Origin: UBA6921 sp964532385 | Lineage (GTDB): Bacteria > Pseudomonadota > Gammaproteobacteria > SG8-11 | NCBI GenBank assembly: GCA_964532385.1 | Contig: CAZHHW010000027.1 | Span: 1 to 33,534, forward strand | Reading direction: 5' to 3' | DNA length: 33,534 bases | In this document: piece by piece, positions 23,201-31,417 of the stretch | Layout of the letters: each line of letters begins with the position of its first letter | How positions within the stretch are numbered: position 1 is the stretch's first letter | Made by a program: the position numbers and the translations under genes | Notes under the pieces: generated by a model | What the model saw: only the letters and a program-made list of their open reading frames with translations | Database searches by the model: none | Told to the model about the DNA's origin: nothing

Positions 23201-24817
23201 ATGATTTTGAATCTGCGTTGCTTGTCATTCCTCATGGGATTATTGCTGACCTGTTTGGCTTTCAGTAGCGCGCATGCAGTTCCTGCGGTAGGCACGATCC
23301 CACGGCCCGCGGCAAGCGAAGCAGGCTCCGATCCATTTCCGCGTCCCGATGCTTTAACCGGGCAGGTTACATTTTGGCGCAGTGTCTATGGTTATTGGAG
23401 CCTGGGACAGGTTGCGCTGCATGATATGGACTATCCCGGCATTGTTTACGAAGTCATCGATTTGCCCGGAGAAGCAAGCGAAGGCTACACCAGCGCACAA
23501 AAAAAATTCGTCGAGGAGCGCCGTACCGCCTTGCAGGTGCAGCTTCAATCGCTGGCCCTGCGCTATAAAACACCCGCATTGCTCAGTGACGCCGAGCGCG
23601 AACTGCTGTTCCGGATTCGTTCAGTTGCCGGTGAAGATGCCATTGCGGGTGCGGCGGAACGGGTGCGTTCGCAGCGCGGCATGCGCGAACGCTTTCGCCG
23701 CGGTCTGGAAATCAGCGGTCGTTACGATGCCACGTTTCGAAGCATCTTCAAGGAGGCGGGATTACCTGTGGATCTAGCGTTTTTGCCGCATGTCGAATCT
23801 TCCTTCCAAACCAGCGCACGCTCGTCGGCGGGCGCCGTAGGTGTGTGGCAATTTACGCGCGGTGCCGGGCGCCTGTTTCTAAAAATGAATTCAGCGGTGG
23901 ACGAGCGCCTTGATCCGGTCGCTTCGGCGCGCGGTGCGGCGCGTTATTTGGACCATGCTTATGACACGTTGGGGAATTGGGCCTTTGCAGTGACATCCTA
24001 TAATCACGGCATCGAAGGCATGCTGCGCGCGAAGAAACTGGTGGGTGATGATTTCGCCCAAGCCGTACGGGAATACCAGTCGCGCAGCTTTGGCTTCGCA
24101 TCGAAAAATTTCTACACTGAATTTCTCGCCGCACGCGATGTGGCCCGCAGCCCGCATGATTTCTTTGCCGAGGGCGTGCAACTGGAGCCGCCGCTTGCGT
24201 TTCAGAAGGTGGTTCTAGAGCGCAAGATTTCCGCCGCGCAGTTAGCCCGGATGCACGACGTCAGTCTTAAACAGTTGACTGAACTTAACCCTGCATGGAG
24301 CCGCCGCGCCGCGCGCGGTGATTTACCTTTGCCGGTAGGTGTCAATGTCTGGTTGCCGCCTCTGGAAAATCCAAATCCCGTGGTGGCAGCCGAAGTAAAT
24401 GCTCCAGTGCCGCTCATGGATGCCACGCCGGTGCTGCCCCCGGCCACGCGCAATTATCATGCGGTACGCCGTAAGGACACGTTATTTAGTATTGCCGCGC
24501 GTTACGGCATGGATGTGGCTGAGCTCAAGGCGCTGAATAGACGGGCGCCGGATAACAATGTTGTGCGCATCGGCGAGAAATTATTGGTGATGAAAGAGAC
24601 GCGCGATCTTGCGCAACCAGAAATTGCGCCCTTACCGGAATCCGTCGTGCCGCAGGAAGATAGCGCCGAGATCATTCATATCGTACGCAAAGGCGAAACG
24701 CCCATCGAGATTGCGTCGAATTATGGAGTGACGGTCGCAAAGCTGCTCACGTCCAATGACTTGACCCGGCAATCCATCATCCGTCCCGGTCAGCGTTTTC
24801 GTATTCCGAAGCCATAA
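23201..24817 (+). CDS. mltD: Membrane-bound lytic murein transglycosylase D-like, LysM domains
   Basis: A 538-residue periplasmic enzyme that cleaves glycan strands to leave 1,6-anhydro ends. A signal peptide ends near AHA (residue 26); no lipobox cysteine is placed at the cut, unlike the E. coli enzyme. The GH23 domain has catalytic Glu199 in LPHVESSFQ, then SSAGAVGVWQFTRGAGR and AVTSYNHG. Two clear LysM domains, which bind peptidoglycan, are at about 419-464 and 492-536. A weaker LysM-like segment (about 334-386, FQKVVLERKISAAQLARM) precedes them. Length agrees with MltD. It is divergent from mrcB, pairing a wall hydrolase with a synthase, and the small transporter gene follows 24 bp later. 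Confidence 0.92.
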   Translation: MILNLRCLSFLMGLLLTCLAFSSAHAVPAVGTIPRPAASEAGSDPFPRPDALTGQVTFWRSVYGYWSLGQVALHDMDYPGIVYEVIDLPGEASEGYTSAQKKFVEERRTALQVQLQSLALRYKTPALLSDAERELLFRIRSVAGEDAIAGAAERVRSQRGMRERFRRGLEISGRYDATFRSIFKEAGLPVDLAFLPHVESSFQTSARSSAGAVGVWQFTRGAGRLFLKMNSAVDERLDPVASARGAARYLDHAYDTLGNWAFAVTSYNHGIEGMLRAKKLVGDDFAQAVREYQSRSFGFASKNFYTEFLAARDVARSPHDFFAEGVQLEPPLAFQKVVLERKISAAQLARMHDVSLKQLTELNPAWSRRAARGDLPLPVGVNVWLPPLENPNPVVAAEVNAPVPLMDATPVLPPATRNYHAVRRKDTLFSIAARYGMDVAELKALNRRAPDNNVVRIGEKLLVMKETRDLAQPEIAPLPESVVPQEDSAEIIHIVRKGETPIEIASNYGVTVAKLLTSNDLTRQSIIRPGQRFRIPKP

Positions 24818-24841
24818 TTTCCGTCACGGCAGGAGCTGACT

Positions 24842-25279
24842 ATGCATCTGCCGTGGTATGTCACCGCTTTTGCTGCCGCGATTGTATGGGGGTTGCATTA
24901 CCCGCTGCTGGATCATGCGCTAAAACGGATTTCGCTGGTTTCAGTGCTACTGCTCACCGCAATCCCCATCGTGCTCATCGCCCTGATTTTTCATCGTCAA
25001 GTGATAGCCGATATCGCGATTGCACGCACACTGCCGCCAAGCGAGCAGTGGGGCATCCTGGTGATTGCGCTGACCGGAAGTGCGGCTTCGGTGTTGTTGC
25101 TGATGTCGATCACAGCCAAGAATGCAACGCTCGCGAGCCTAATAGAAATTTCTTACCCCTTGTTTGTCGCACTGTTCGCCTACGCGCTGTTCCGCGAGAG
25201 CGCGCTAAACCCTGCCGTGGTGCTCGGCGCTGCGCTGATATTTTCCGGCGTGGGCATCATCATTTTCAATTCACGTTGA
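24842..25279 (+). CDS. Half-size DMT/EamA-like membrane protein
   Basis: A 145-residue protein with four or five hydrophobic helices, the size of a single EamA module rather than the usual two. Segments such as AAIVWGLHYPLL at the N-terminus and LIEISYPLFVALFAYALFRE followed by GAALIFSGVGIIIF at the C-terminus are typical of drug/metabolite transporters. It would need to pair with itself or another half. CAGGAG about seven bases before the ATG gives a good start. It is probably co-transcribed with mltD. The substrate cannot be told. Confidence 0.8.
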   Translation: MHLPWYVTAFAAAIVWGLHYPLLDHALKRISLVSVLLLTAIPIVLIALIFHRQVIADIAIARTLPPSEQWGILVIALTGSAASVLLLMSITAKNATLASLIEISYPLFVALFAYALFRESALNPAVVLGAALIFSGVGIIIFNSR

Positions 25280-25361
25280 ATCATGTACAGACAGTCCTGA
25301 TTTTTCGCGCTTGCCTGGATTGAATTATGGCGGGGTAAGTTAAGTCTTTATGGTTTCGTAG

Positions 25362-25390
25362 TTGACGGAACCGCCGATGTTGCCCACACT
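25362..25390 (+). promoter_or_regulatory. Weak sigma-70 promoter candidate for the Mla operon
   Basis: TTGACG (25362-25367, five of six) is followed after 17 bases by CACACT (25385-25390), a poor -10. It lies 41 bp before the mlaF ATG in the 151-bp gap after the transporter gene. Offered only because the operon needs a start somewhere here. Confidence 0.22.
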
Positions 25391-25430
25391 TTCGGCTCTC
25401 GAACTCTTGCCGTGCGATTGCAGAAGGCTT

Positions 25431-26246
25431 ATGGCCGAAGCTATAAACAAAGAAGTGCTGGTCAAAACGCGCGGTTTGCTGTTTGCGCATGGGCCGCGCG
25501 TGATCCTCGACGGGGTGGATATCGATATCCATCGCGGCGAAGTGACGACCATCATGGGTCCCAGCGGTACCGGCAAAACCACCTTGCTGCGCCTGATCGG
25601 CGGCCAGCTCAAACCCGCCGCGGGCACGGTGCAGGTCGACGGACAAAATGTTCCTGACCTGGCACTTAAAGAGTTGTATCAGTTGCGTAAGCGCATGGGC
25701 ATGATGTTTCAAACCGGCGCGTTGTTCACCGACCTCAATGTATTTGAAAACGTGGCTTTTCCATTACGCGAACATACGCGTCTGCCGGAAGCCTTGATTC
25801 GCGACCTGGTGTTGATCAAATTGCAAGCGGTGGGTTTGCGCGGCGCGCGCAAACTGATGCCAGCGGAATTGTCGGGCGGGATGGCGCGGCGCGTGGCTTT
25901 GGCGCGCGCGATTGCACTCGATCCCATGATGATCATGTACGATGAGCCGTTTACCGGGCAGGATCCGATCACCGTGGGCGTGATCATGCAGTTGATCCGG
26001 CAAATCAACGACTCGCTCGGATTGACCAGTATTATCGTCTCGCACGATGTCGCGGAAGTATCGGCGATCTCGGATCGTCTTTACCTTTTGTCGCAGGGCA
26101 AAGTGGTGGCGCAAGGCTCGCCTGCCGAATTACAGCAATCAAAATCCGAATGGGCGCAGCAATTTTTGCATGGGCGCCCCGATGGTCCGGTGCCGTTCCA
26201 CTATCCGGGCAAGCCGTTTGAGGAAGATTTAATGGCGGTCGCTTAA
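25431..26246 (+). CDS. mlaF: Phospholipid ABC transporter ATP-binding protein MlaF
   Basis: The 271-residue ATPase of the MlaFEDB complex in the inner membrane, which moves phospholipids between the inner membrane and the periplasmic carrier MlaC. Walker A GPSGTGKT is at 43-50, the Q-loop at MMFQTGALF (91-99), signature LSGGM at 147-151, Walker B MIMYDEP at 167-173, and the switch His205 in IVSHD. The ATG at 25431 has AGAAGG just upstream (25422-25427); an earlier in-frame start at 25362 would add unrelated residues. mlaE begins 2 bp after its stop. Confidence 0.96.
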   Translation: MAEAINKEVLVKTRGLLFAHGPRVILDGVDIDIHRGEVTTIMGPSGTGKTTLLRLIGGQLKPAAGTVQVDGQNVPDLALKELYQLRKRMGMMFQTGALFTDLNVFENVAFPLREHTRLPEALIRDLVLIKLQAVGLRGARKLMPAELSGGMARRVALARAIALDPMMIMYDEPFTGQDPITVGVIMQLIRQINDSLGLTSIIVSHDVAEVSAISDRLYLLSQGKVVAQGSPAELQQSKSEWAQQFLHGRPDGPVPFHYPGKPFEEDLMAVA

Positions 26247-26248
26247 GC

Positions 26249-27031
26249 ATGATTCACTGGATTCAATCTTTGGGCAGCGGCGGCCTGGCATTTTTTGAAC
26301 GGCTGGGACGCGCGAATTTATTCGCGTTGCAAGCCCTCGCCGGTATCCCTTCGGTGCTGATGAAGCCCTCCTTACTTGTGGCTCAGTTGTACTCGGTGGG
26401 TGTGTTATCGGTGCAGATCATTGTCGTCTCCGGCCTCACGGTGGGCATGGTGCTGGGTTTGCAAATGTACAACACGCTCACGGATTTCGGCGCATCGCAA
26501 TCCTTGGGCCCAGTGGTCGCCCTGTCGCTGGTGCGCGAGCTCGGGCCAGTACTGGCCGCGTTGTTATTTTCCGGACGCGCGGGTTCGGCATTGACGGCGG
26601 AAATCGGCCTGATGAAAGCCACCGAGCAGTTGTCCGGCATGGAGATGATGGCCGTGGATCCGATCAAGCGTGTGATCGCGCCGCGCTTGCTGGCTGGAAT
26701 GATTTCGATGCCGTTGCTGGCCGCGATGTTCAGCGCGGTCGGCATTTTGGGCAGCTATTTTGTGGGCGTCGGATTGCTGGGTGTAGACTCCGGAGCCTTT
26801 TGGTCGCAAATGCAGTCCAAGGTGGATTTCTCCGCGGACATCTATAATGGTTTCATTAAAAGCTTGGTGTTCGGCATCGTGGCCACATGGATTGCAGTGT
26901 TCGAAGGTTATGACGCCGTGCCTACGACCGAGGGTGTCAGCCGTGCGACCACACGCACCGTGGTGTACACCGCCTTCGCCGTTTTAGGATCGGACTTCGT
27001 ATTGACAGCGCTGATGTTCGGGGAAAAATAA
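26249..27031 (+). CDS. mlaE: Phospholipid ABC transporter permease MlaE
   Basis: The 260-residue membrane subunit of the Mla transporter. The family block LVRELGPVLAALLFSGRAGSALTAEIG is present, followed by MKATEQLSGMEMMAVDPIKR, the coupling region that contacts MlaF. Five or so hydrophobic helices are spread over the protein, including MISMPLLAAMFSAVGILGSYF. Length is normal. Spacing of 2 bp on both sides (mlaF before, mlaD after) indicates a tight operon. Confidence 0.96.
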   Translation: MIHWIQSLGSGGLAFFERLGRANLFALQALAGIPSVLMKPSLLVAQLYSVGVLSVQIIVVSGLTVGMVLGLQMYNTLTDFGASQSLGPVVALSLVRELGPVLAALLFSGRAGSALTAEIGLMKATEQLSGMEMMAVDPIKRVIAPRLLAGMISMPLLAAMFSAVGILGSYFVGVGLLGVDSGAFWSQMQSKVDFSADIYNGFIKSLVFGIVATWIAVFEGYDAVPTTEGVSRATTRTVVYTAFAVLGSDFVLTALMFGEK

Positions 27032-27033
27032 TC

Positions 27034-27540
27034 ATGGTTAGCAAACACGCATTGGAAATCTGGGTCGGCTTGTTCGTCGCCGCAGGCTTGGCAGCCCTGT
27101 TCATGCTGGCAATGAAAGTCAGCAACATGAGCGCCTTCGCCGACGATCAGGGCTACAGCGTCAAAGCGAATTTTGAAAATGTAGGTGGATTAAAAATCCG
27201 TTCACCTGTGTCCATGGCAGGGGTGCGAGTCGGGCGCGTGGCGGACATCACCTTCGACGCCAAAACCTACGAAGCGGTGGTGACGATGCGCATTGCGGAA
27301 AAATACAACACCTTGCCGAAAGATACTTCCGCCAGCATTTTTACCGCCGGTGTACTGGGCGAAAACTATGTGGGCCTGGAAGCGGGTGCGTTGGATGAAT
27401 ACCTAAAAGAAGGCGATACCATCAAGATTACCCAATCCGCCGTCGTGCTCGAAAATCTCATCGGCCAATTTTTGTTTAATAAAGCGCAGGAAAGCAAGGC
27501 GCAAGAAGACAAACCTGCCCCTGCCGGGAGCAAGAAATGA
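27034..27540 (+). CDS. mlaD: MCE-domain substrate-binding protein MlaD
   Basis: A 168-residue protein: one N-terminal membrane helix (about 9-28) and a single MCE domain (about 40-120) with ANFENVGGLKIRSPVSMAGV and the later TAGVLGENYVGLEAG. MlaD forms a hexameric ring with a hydrophobic pore that passes lipid between MlaE and MlaC. A short charged Lys/Glu/Pro-rich tail ends the protein. Its stop overlaps the next gene by ATGA (27537-27540), showing translational coupling to the TolC-like gene. Confidence 0.95.
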   Translation: MVSKHALEIWVGLFVAAGLAALFMLAMKVSNMSAFADDQGYSVKANFENVGGLKIRSPVSMAGVRVGRVADITFDAKTYEAVVTMRIAEKYNTLPKDTSASIFTAGVLGENYVGLEAGALDEYLKEGDTIKITQSAVVLENLIGQFLFNKAQESKAQEDKPAPAGSKK

Positions 27541-28772
27541 AATTGCGTTGCTGGCTGTTGATGGGAGCTGCCGTGCTCGCCACCGACGCTCTGGCGGATG
27601 TAGTGAATCTTGAGCAGGCGGTGGATCGCGCCTTGCGCCATGACGCCCGCATTCGCGAACAGGATCAATTGGTCGAAGCGGCGCGCGGTCTGCAAAAAGA
27701 AGCCGAAGATGCCAGCCATGTCATTTACAACACCAATTTGTTTGTCGGTCTTGCACCCAAGGCGCGCGGCAGTTTGTTCGAAAAAGATCCGTCTGTCGGG
27801 GACACCAATGCCGGCTTGAAAATTCGCAGCGATGCTTTCGATATTAAAGCTGTGGCACCTTGGTATAACTTTGAATTCGCCGTAATCAAACCCTTGGCGA
27901 CCTTCGGTAAAATCAGGCATTACACCGAGGCGGCGCAAGCCAATGTCGATGTTAAAAAGGGCGATGTAGCATTGCAGCGCGCCGCGATTATCCTCGATGT
28001 TCATCGCGCCTACTTCGGCTACCTGACCGCACAAGACACCAGGTTGCTGATGGAAGATGTAAAGCTGCGCCTGGAGAAAGCCACCACGCTGGTGCAAGGC
28101 TGGCTGGATAATGGCAATGGAAAAATCAAGCAGTCGGATCTATTCGCGCTGCAAACCGCGAGTGCCTTGGTGAATCGCTATATTGCCGAAGCGCAGGGTT
28201 ACGAGAAAATCGCCATGGAGGGGCTGCGCACCCTCACCGGTGCTACGGCGGGCAAAGAATTGGAACTTGCCGATAAAAAGCTGGCGCCGGTGGATTTGCC
28301 CAAGGAGTCGCTCAAAGATCTGCAGGCTCGCGCCTTGCTGCAACGGCCGGAAATGGGTCAATTGGACGCGGGCATGACAGCGCGCCGTGCCTTGGTTGAA
28401 GCCAAAAAATCCGAGAGCAATCCGAATTTGTATGCGGGTGTNNNNNNNNNNNNNNNNNNNNNNNNNNNNNNNNNNNNNNNNNNNNNNNNNNNNNNNNNNN
28501 NNNNNNNNNNNNNNNNNNNNNNNNNNNNNNNNNNNNNNNNNCATGTGCATGCGCATCACGCCATGGTGGAAGAATTGACGCAATCAAGCCGCGCTGGGCG
28601 GCGCTGGATGATTTCCAGCTATGCGGATTTCGAAGCCGGGCTTGAAGAGTCATCCAAGGTAATGACTGCGTTTCAGGGTTATATTGTGGCGCACAGCGAT
28701 TATTTGCGTACAGTGAACGATTACAACATGTACGTTGCCCAACTTAAGTTCGTCATTGGAGATTTCAAATGA
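27537..28772 (+). CDS. TolC-family outer-membrane protein inside the Mla operon (interrupted by an assembly gap)
   Basis: A signal peptide (about 1-20, cut near ALA) precedes a TolC-type repeat: VVNLEQAVDRALRHDARIRE at the start, long coiled-coil helices with HRAYFGYLTAQDTRLLMEDV, and the second half opening LQARALLQRPEMGQLDAG. A run of 100 N interrupts it, after which AGRRWMISSYADFEAG and LRTVNDYNMYVAQLKFVIG complete the C-terminal helices. The frame is kept across the gap as written, but N-100 usually stands for unknown length and several dozen residues expected here may be missing. TolC proteins form trimeric channels across the outer membrane and periplasm. It overlaps mlaD and mlaC by ATGA on each side, so it belongs to the operon. 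Its position is unusual compared with the E. coli order. Confidence 0.85.
   Translation: MKLRCWLLMGAAVLATDALADVVNLEQAVDRALRHDARIREQDQLVEAARGLQKEAEDASHVIYNTNLFVGLAPKARGSLFEKDPSVGDTNAGLKIRSDAFDIKAVAPWYNFEFAVIKPLATFGKIRHYTEAAQANVDVKKGDVALQRAAIILDVHRAYFGYLTAQDTRLLMEDVKLRLEKATTLVQGWLDNGNGKIKQSDLFALQTASALVNRYIAEAQGYEKIAMEGLRTLTGATAGKELELADKKLAPVDLPKESLKDLQARALLQRPEMGQLDAGMTARRALVEAKKSESNPNLYAGXXXXXXXXXXXXXXXXXXXXXXXXXXXXXXXXXXHVHAHHAMVEELTQSSRAGRRWMISSYADFEAGLEESSKVMTAFQGYIVAHSDYLRTVNDYNMYVAQLKFVIGDFK
28442..28541. other. Assembly gap (100 N)
   Basis: Exactly 100 undetermined bases inside the TolC-like gene. This round number is the common placeholder for a scaffold join of unknown size, so downstream coordinates are relative. 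Confidence 0.99.
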
Positions 28773-29380
28773 AATATATCGCGAGCATTCTGGCTTTGGT
28801 GTTAATGGGCATCAGCGCGCAAGCGAGCGCCGATACGCATCCGGCCGCGGCCCTGGTCATGCAGACGGCCGACAAAATTCAAACGCAACTGCGCGCCGAA
28901 CGTGATGTAGTAACCAAGAACCCCAAGCGGGTCTATGAGCTGGTCGAACAGATCGTGTTGCCCAATTTTGACTTCACCGCGATGTCGGCTTCGGTGCTGG
29001 GCAAAAATTGGCGCGGTGCCAGCGACGACCAAAAAAAGCGCTTCACCGAGGAATTCAAGCTGCTTCTGGTACGCACGTATGCCAAGGCCTTGGTCGACAA
29101 CATGGATCGCAAGATTACGTTGCAACCATTGCGTGCCGCTGATGGTGCGACCGATGTGACGGTTCATACCGAGATTCCTCAGCAGGGCGGGTTTCCTCTG
29201 CCGATCAATTACAGCATGGAAAATAAGGGCGGCGCCTGGAAGGTTTACGATGTCGACATTGATGGCATCAGCATGGTAAAGAACTACCGCACCACGTTCG
29301 CCAATGAAGTAAAGCAGGGCAGCATTGACGATTTGATCAAGAAACTCAACCAGCGCAATCAGCAGGCGGCGAATGAATAA
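28769..29380 (+). CDS. mlaC: Periplasmic phospholipid-binding protein MlaC
   Basis: A 203-residue periplasmic carrier that shuttles phospholipid between the outer-membrane and inner-membrane Mla complexes. Signal peptide cut near ASA (residue 21). Family blocks are VEQIVLPNFDFTAMSASVLGKNW, QKKRFTEEFKLLLVRTYAKAL and the C-terminal WKVYDVDIDGISMVKNYR. Length is normal. Its start overlaps the TolC-like stop (ATGA) and its end overlaps mlaB by 8 bp. Confidence 0.95.
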   Translation: MKYIASILALVLMGISAQASADTHPAAALVMQTADKIQTQLRAERDVVTKNPKRVYELVEQIVLPNFDFTAMSASVLGKNWRGASDDQKKRFTEEFKLLLVRTYAKALVDNMDRKITLQPLRAADGATDVTVHTEIPQQGGFPLPINYSMENKGGAWKVYDVDIDGISMVKNYRTTFANEVKQGSIDDLIKKLNQRNQQAANE

Positions 29381-29693
29381 TGCCGCGATTCAGGCGCTGG
29401 GCGAAGGCCGTTTTCTGCTCACCGGCGATCTGGATTTTGACGATGTCCCACAATTGCTTGACGCCAGCGCCGCCATGTTCGCGCATGAAGGTGCGCGCCT
29501 GGTGATGGACTTAAGCGGTGTACGCCGCACCACCAGCGTGGGTCTGGCTTTAATGGTTGAATGGTTGCGGCGCGCGCGCCACACCAACAAGAGTATTGAG
29601 TTCCACAACGTTCCGGCCCAGATGCTGTCCATGGCTAAAATCAGCGGGCTGGATGGAATCCTGATGCTGACCCCTGCCGGCACAGCCGGATGA
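29373..29693 (+). CDS. mlaB: STAS-domain protein MlaB
   Basis: A 106-residue cytoplasmic STAS protein that binds MlaF and is needed for assembly and activity of the transporter. The domain is seen in RFLLTGDLDFDDVPQLLDA and in LVMDLSGVRRTTSVGLALMVEWLRRA, where the DLSGV loop is followed by TTSVG in place of the usual (V/T)DSAG; the serine remains. Overlaps mlaC by 8 bp and bolA by 4 bp (ATGA, 29690-29693). Confidence 0.92.
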   Translation: MNNAAIQALGEGRFLLTGDLDFDDVPQLLDASAAMFAHEGARLVMDLSGVRRTTSVGLALMVEWLRRARHTNKSIEFHNVPAQMLSMAKISGLDGILMLTPAGTAG

Positions 29694-29950
29694 CGGTGAC
29701 CGCGGAGGTGATTCAAGATTTGATCGCGCAAGGTTTGCCGGGCTGCCGGGTCAATGTCGAGGGCGACGGTCGGCATTGGTATGCGACCGTCATCGGCGAA
29801 GTGTTCGGCGGCAAATCACTGCTGCAACAACAGCGGCTGGTCTATGGTACTCTCGGCGACCGCTTGATTAAGGGCGAAATCCACGCGTTATCGGTCAAGA
29901 CCTATACCCCAGATGATTGGCATAAAGCTCAGGCATCAGGTTCAAACTGA
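29690..29950 (+). CDS. ibaG: BolA-family protein (IbaG type)
   Basis: An 86-residue BolA-fold protein. Members bind [2Fe-2S] clusters together with monothiol glutaredoxins. The core SLLQQQRLVYGTLGDRLIKGEIHALSVKTYTP holds the invariant C-terminal His and the YxPxD-like end; an earlier His lies in GRHWYATVIG. The gene next to mlaB and murA is the ibaG/yrbA position known in gammaproteobacteria, which supports IbaG rather than BolA proper. Coupled to mlaB by ATGA. Confidence 0.92.
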   Translation: MTVTAEVIQDLIAQGLPGCRVNVEGDGRHWYATVIGEVFGGKSLLQQQRLVYGTLGDRLIKGEIHALSVKTYTPDDWHKAQASGSN

Positions 29951-30004
29951 TTTTTTCCGAATCGAATTCGAGCCCCGCATTATTACAACCTCACACGCGT
30001 CATT

Positions 30005-31267
30005 ATGGATAAATTAATCATTACCGGAGGCGTACGCCTCGACGGCGAAGTGCGGATTTCCGGCGCAAAAAACGCCGCGTTGCCGATTCTGGCCGCCACC
30101 TTGTTGGCAGACGAAGTCGTTACCATCGGCAATGTGCCGCATCTGCAAGACATCACCACCACCATGGAATTGCTGGGCCGCATGGGTGTGGAGCTGGTGG
30201 TCGACGAAAAAATGAAAGTCGAAGTGGATGCGTCCGGAGTCAATGAGTTTCTGGCCCCGTATGAACTGGTGAAAACCATGCGCGCGTCGATCCTGGTGCT
30301 GGGCCCGCTGTTGGCGCGCCATGGTCATGCCGAGGTGTCGCTGCCGGGCGGCTGCGCCATCGGCTCGCGTCCAGTGAATCTGCACATCACCGGTCTGCGC
30401 GCGATGGGTGCCGACATTAAAGTCGAGAGCGGCTACATCCGTGCCAGCGTCGACGGCAGGTTGCGCGGCGCCAAGCTGGTGATGGACATGGTCACCGTCA
30501 CCGGCACTGAAAATCTTATGATGGCGGCCACCTTGGCGCAGGGCATGACAATTATAGAAAATGCCGCGCGCGAGCCCGAAGTAGTCGATCTGGCGCATTG
30601 CCTGAATGCCATGGGTGCGAAAATCAGCGGCGCCGGAACCGATGTGATTCGCATCGAAGGCGTCGAGCGGTTGCATAGCGCGTCTTACAATGTCTTGCCG
30701 GACCGCATCGAAACCGGCACCTATCTGGTGGCGGCCGCGATTACGCGCGGCCATGTAAAATGTAAAGGCACGCGACCGGAATTACTGGAGGTGGTGTTAT
30801 CCAAGCTCGCCGAAGCGGGTGCGCAGATCACCACCGGCCCGGATTGGGTTGAGCTGGACATGCAAGGGCGCCGTCCCAAGGCCGTGTCGCTGCGTACCGC
30901 ACCGTATCCGGCCTTCCCGACCGACATGCAGGCGCAATTTACGGCTTTGAATGCGATCGCACAGGGCACGGGCGTGATTACCGAAACCGTGTTTGAAAAC
31001 CGTTTCATGCACGTGCAGGAAATGCAGCGCATGGGCGCGAATATCCGCATTGAAGGAAATACCGCCGTCGTGACGGGTGTCGACCGGCTTTCCGGAGCGC
31101 CGGTCATGGCGACCGACTTGCGCGCATCCGCAAGTTTGGTGCTGGCGGGCCTTGCGGCTGAAGGCGATACCCATGTGAATCGCATTTACCATATCGATCG
31201 CGGTTATGAACGGATCGAAGAAAAACTGTCGCAGTTGGGTGCGAAGATCAAGCGTGTAAAAGCCTAA
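30005..31267 (+). CDS. murA: UDP-N-acetylglucosamine 1-carboxyvinyltransferase
   Basis: MurA adds enolpyruvate from PEP to UDP-GlcNAc, the first committed step of peptidoglycan synthesis, in the cytosol. At 420 residues it has family length. Lys22 and Asn23 (ISGAKNAALP) contact substrate; the fosfomycin-reactive cysteine is present as Cys117 in LPGGCAIGSRPV, so the enzyme should be sensitive to that class. NLMMAATLAQG and AFPTDMQAQFTAL are further hallmarks. It follows ibaG by 54 bp. Its TAA stop (31265-31267) touches the left edge of a long palindromic element. Confidence 0.98.
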   Translation: MDKLIITGGVRLDGEVRISGAKNAALPILAATLLADEVVTIGNVPHLQDITTTMELLGRMGVELVVDEKMKVEVDASGVNEFLAPYELVKTMRASILVLGPLLARHGHAEVSLPGGCAIGSRPVNLHITGLRAMGADIKVESGYIRASVDGRLRGAKLVMDMVTVTGTENLMMAATLAQGMTIIENAAREPEVVDLAHCLNAMGAKISGAGTDVIRIEGVERLHSASYNVLPDRIETGTYLVAAAITRGHVKCKGTRPELLEVVLSKLAEAGAQITTGPDWVELDMQGRRPKAVSLRTAPYPAFPTDMQAQFTALNAIAQGTGVITETVFENRFMHVQEMQRMGANIRIEGNTAVVTGVDRLSGAPVMATDLRASASLVLAGLAAEGDTHVNRIYHIDRGYERIEEKLSQLGAKIKRVKA

Positions 31268-31409
31268 GAGCCTGTTCAAGATCTCCGTGGAGGGATGTAG
31301 TGCAAGGCAAAATCGAACTCAAAAACGGAGCATACACGGAGTATGTGAGTATTTTGAGTTCGATTTTAACGCCGCAATGCGCCCTCCACGGAGATCTTGA
31401 ACAGGCTCT
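31267..31409. repeat. 143-bp palindromic element (MITE- or terminator-like)
   Basis: A long inverted repeat centred on 31338. The outer arms (31267-31294 and 31382-31409) match perfectly over 28 bp, the next arms (31309-31324 and 31352-31367) over 16 bp, and a central CATAC/GTATG stem (31331-31335, 31341-31345) closes it; only 31295-31308 pairs poorly with 31368-31381. If the element proper is 31268-31408, it is flanked on both sides by TAA, a possible 3-bp target duplication, and the left TAA is the murA stop. No protein is encoded. As RNA it would fold into a very long hairpin between murA and hisG. Confidence 0.85.
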
Positions 31410-31417
31410 AAGAAATC

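Noticed and set aside
30014..30754. A 246-codon open frame on the minus strand
   Set aside because: Antisense to murA; His/Ala/Gln/Arg-rich composition typical of shadow frames in GC-rich DNA.
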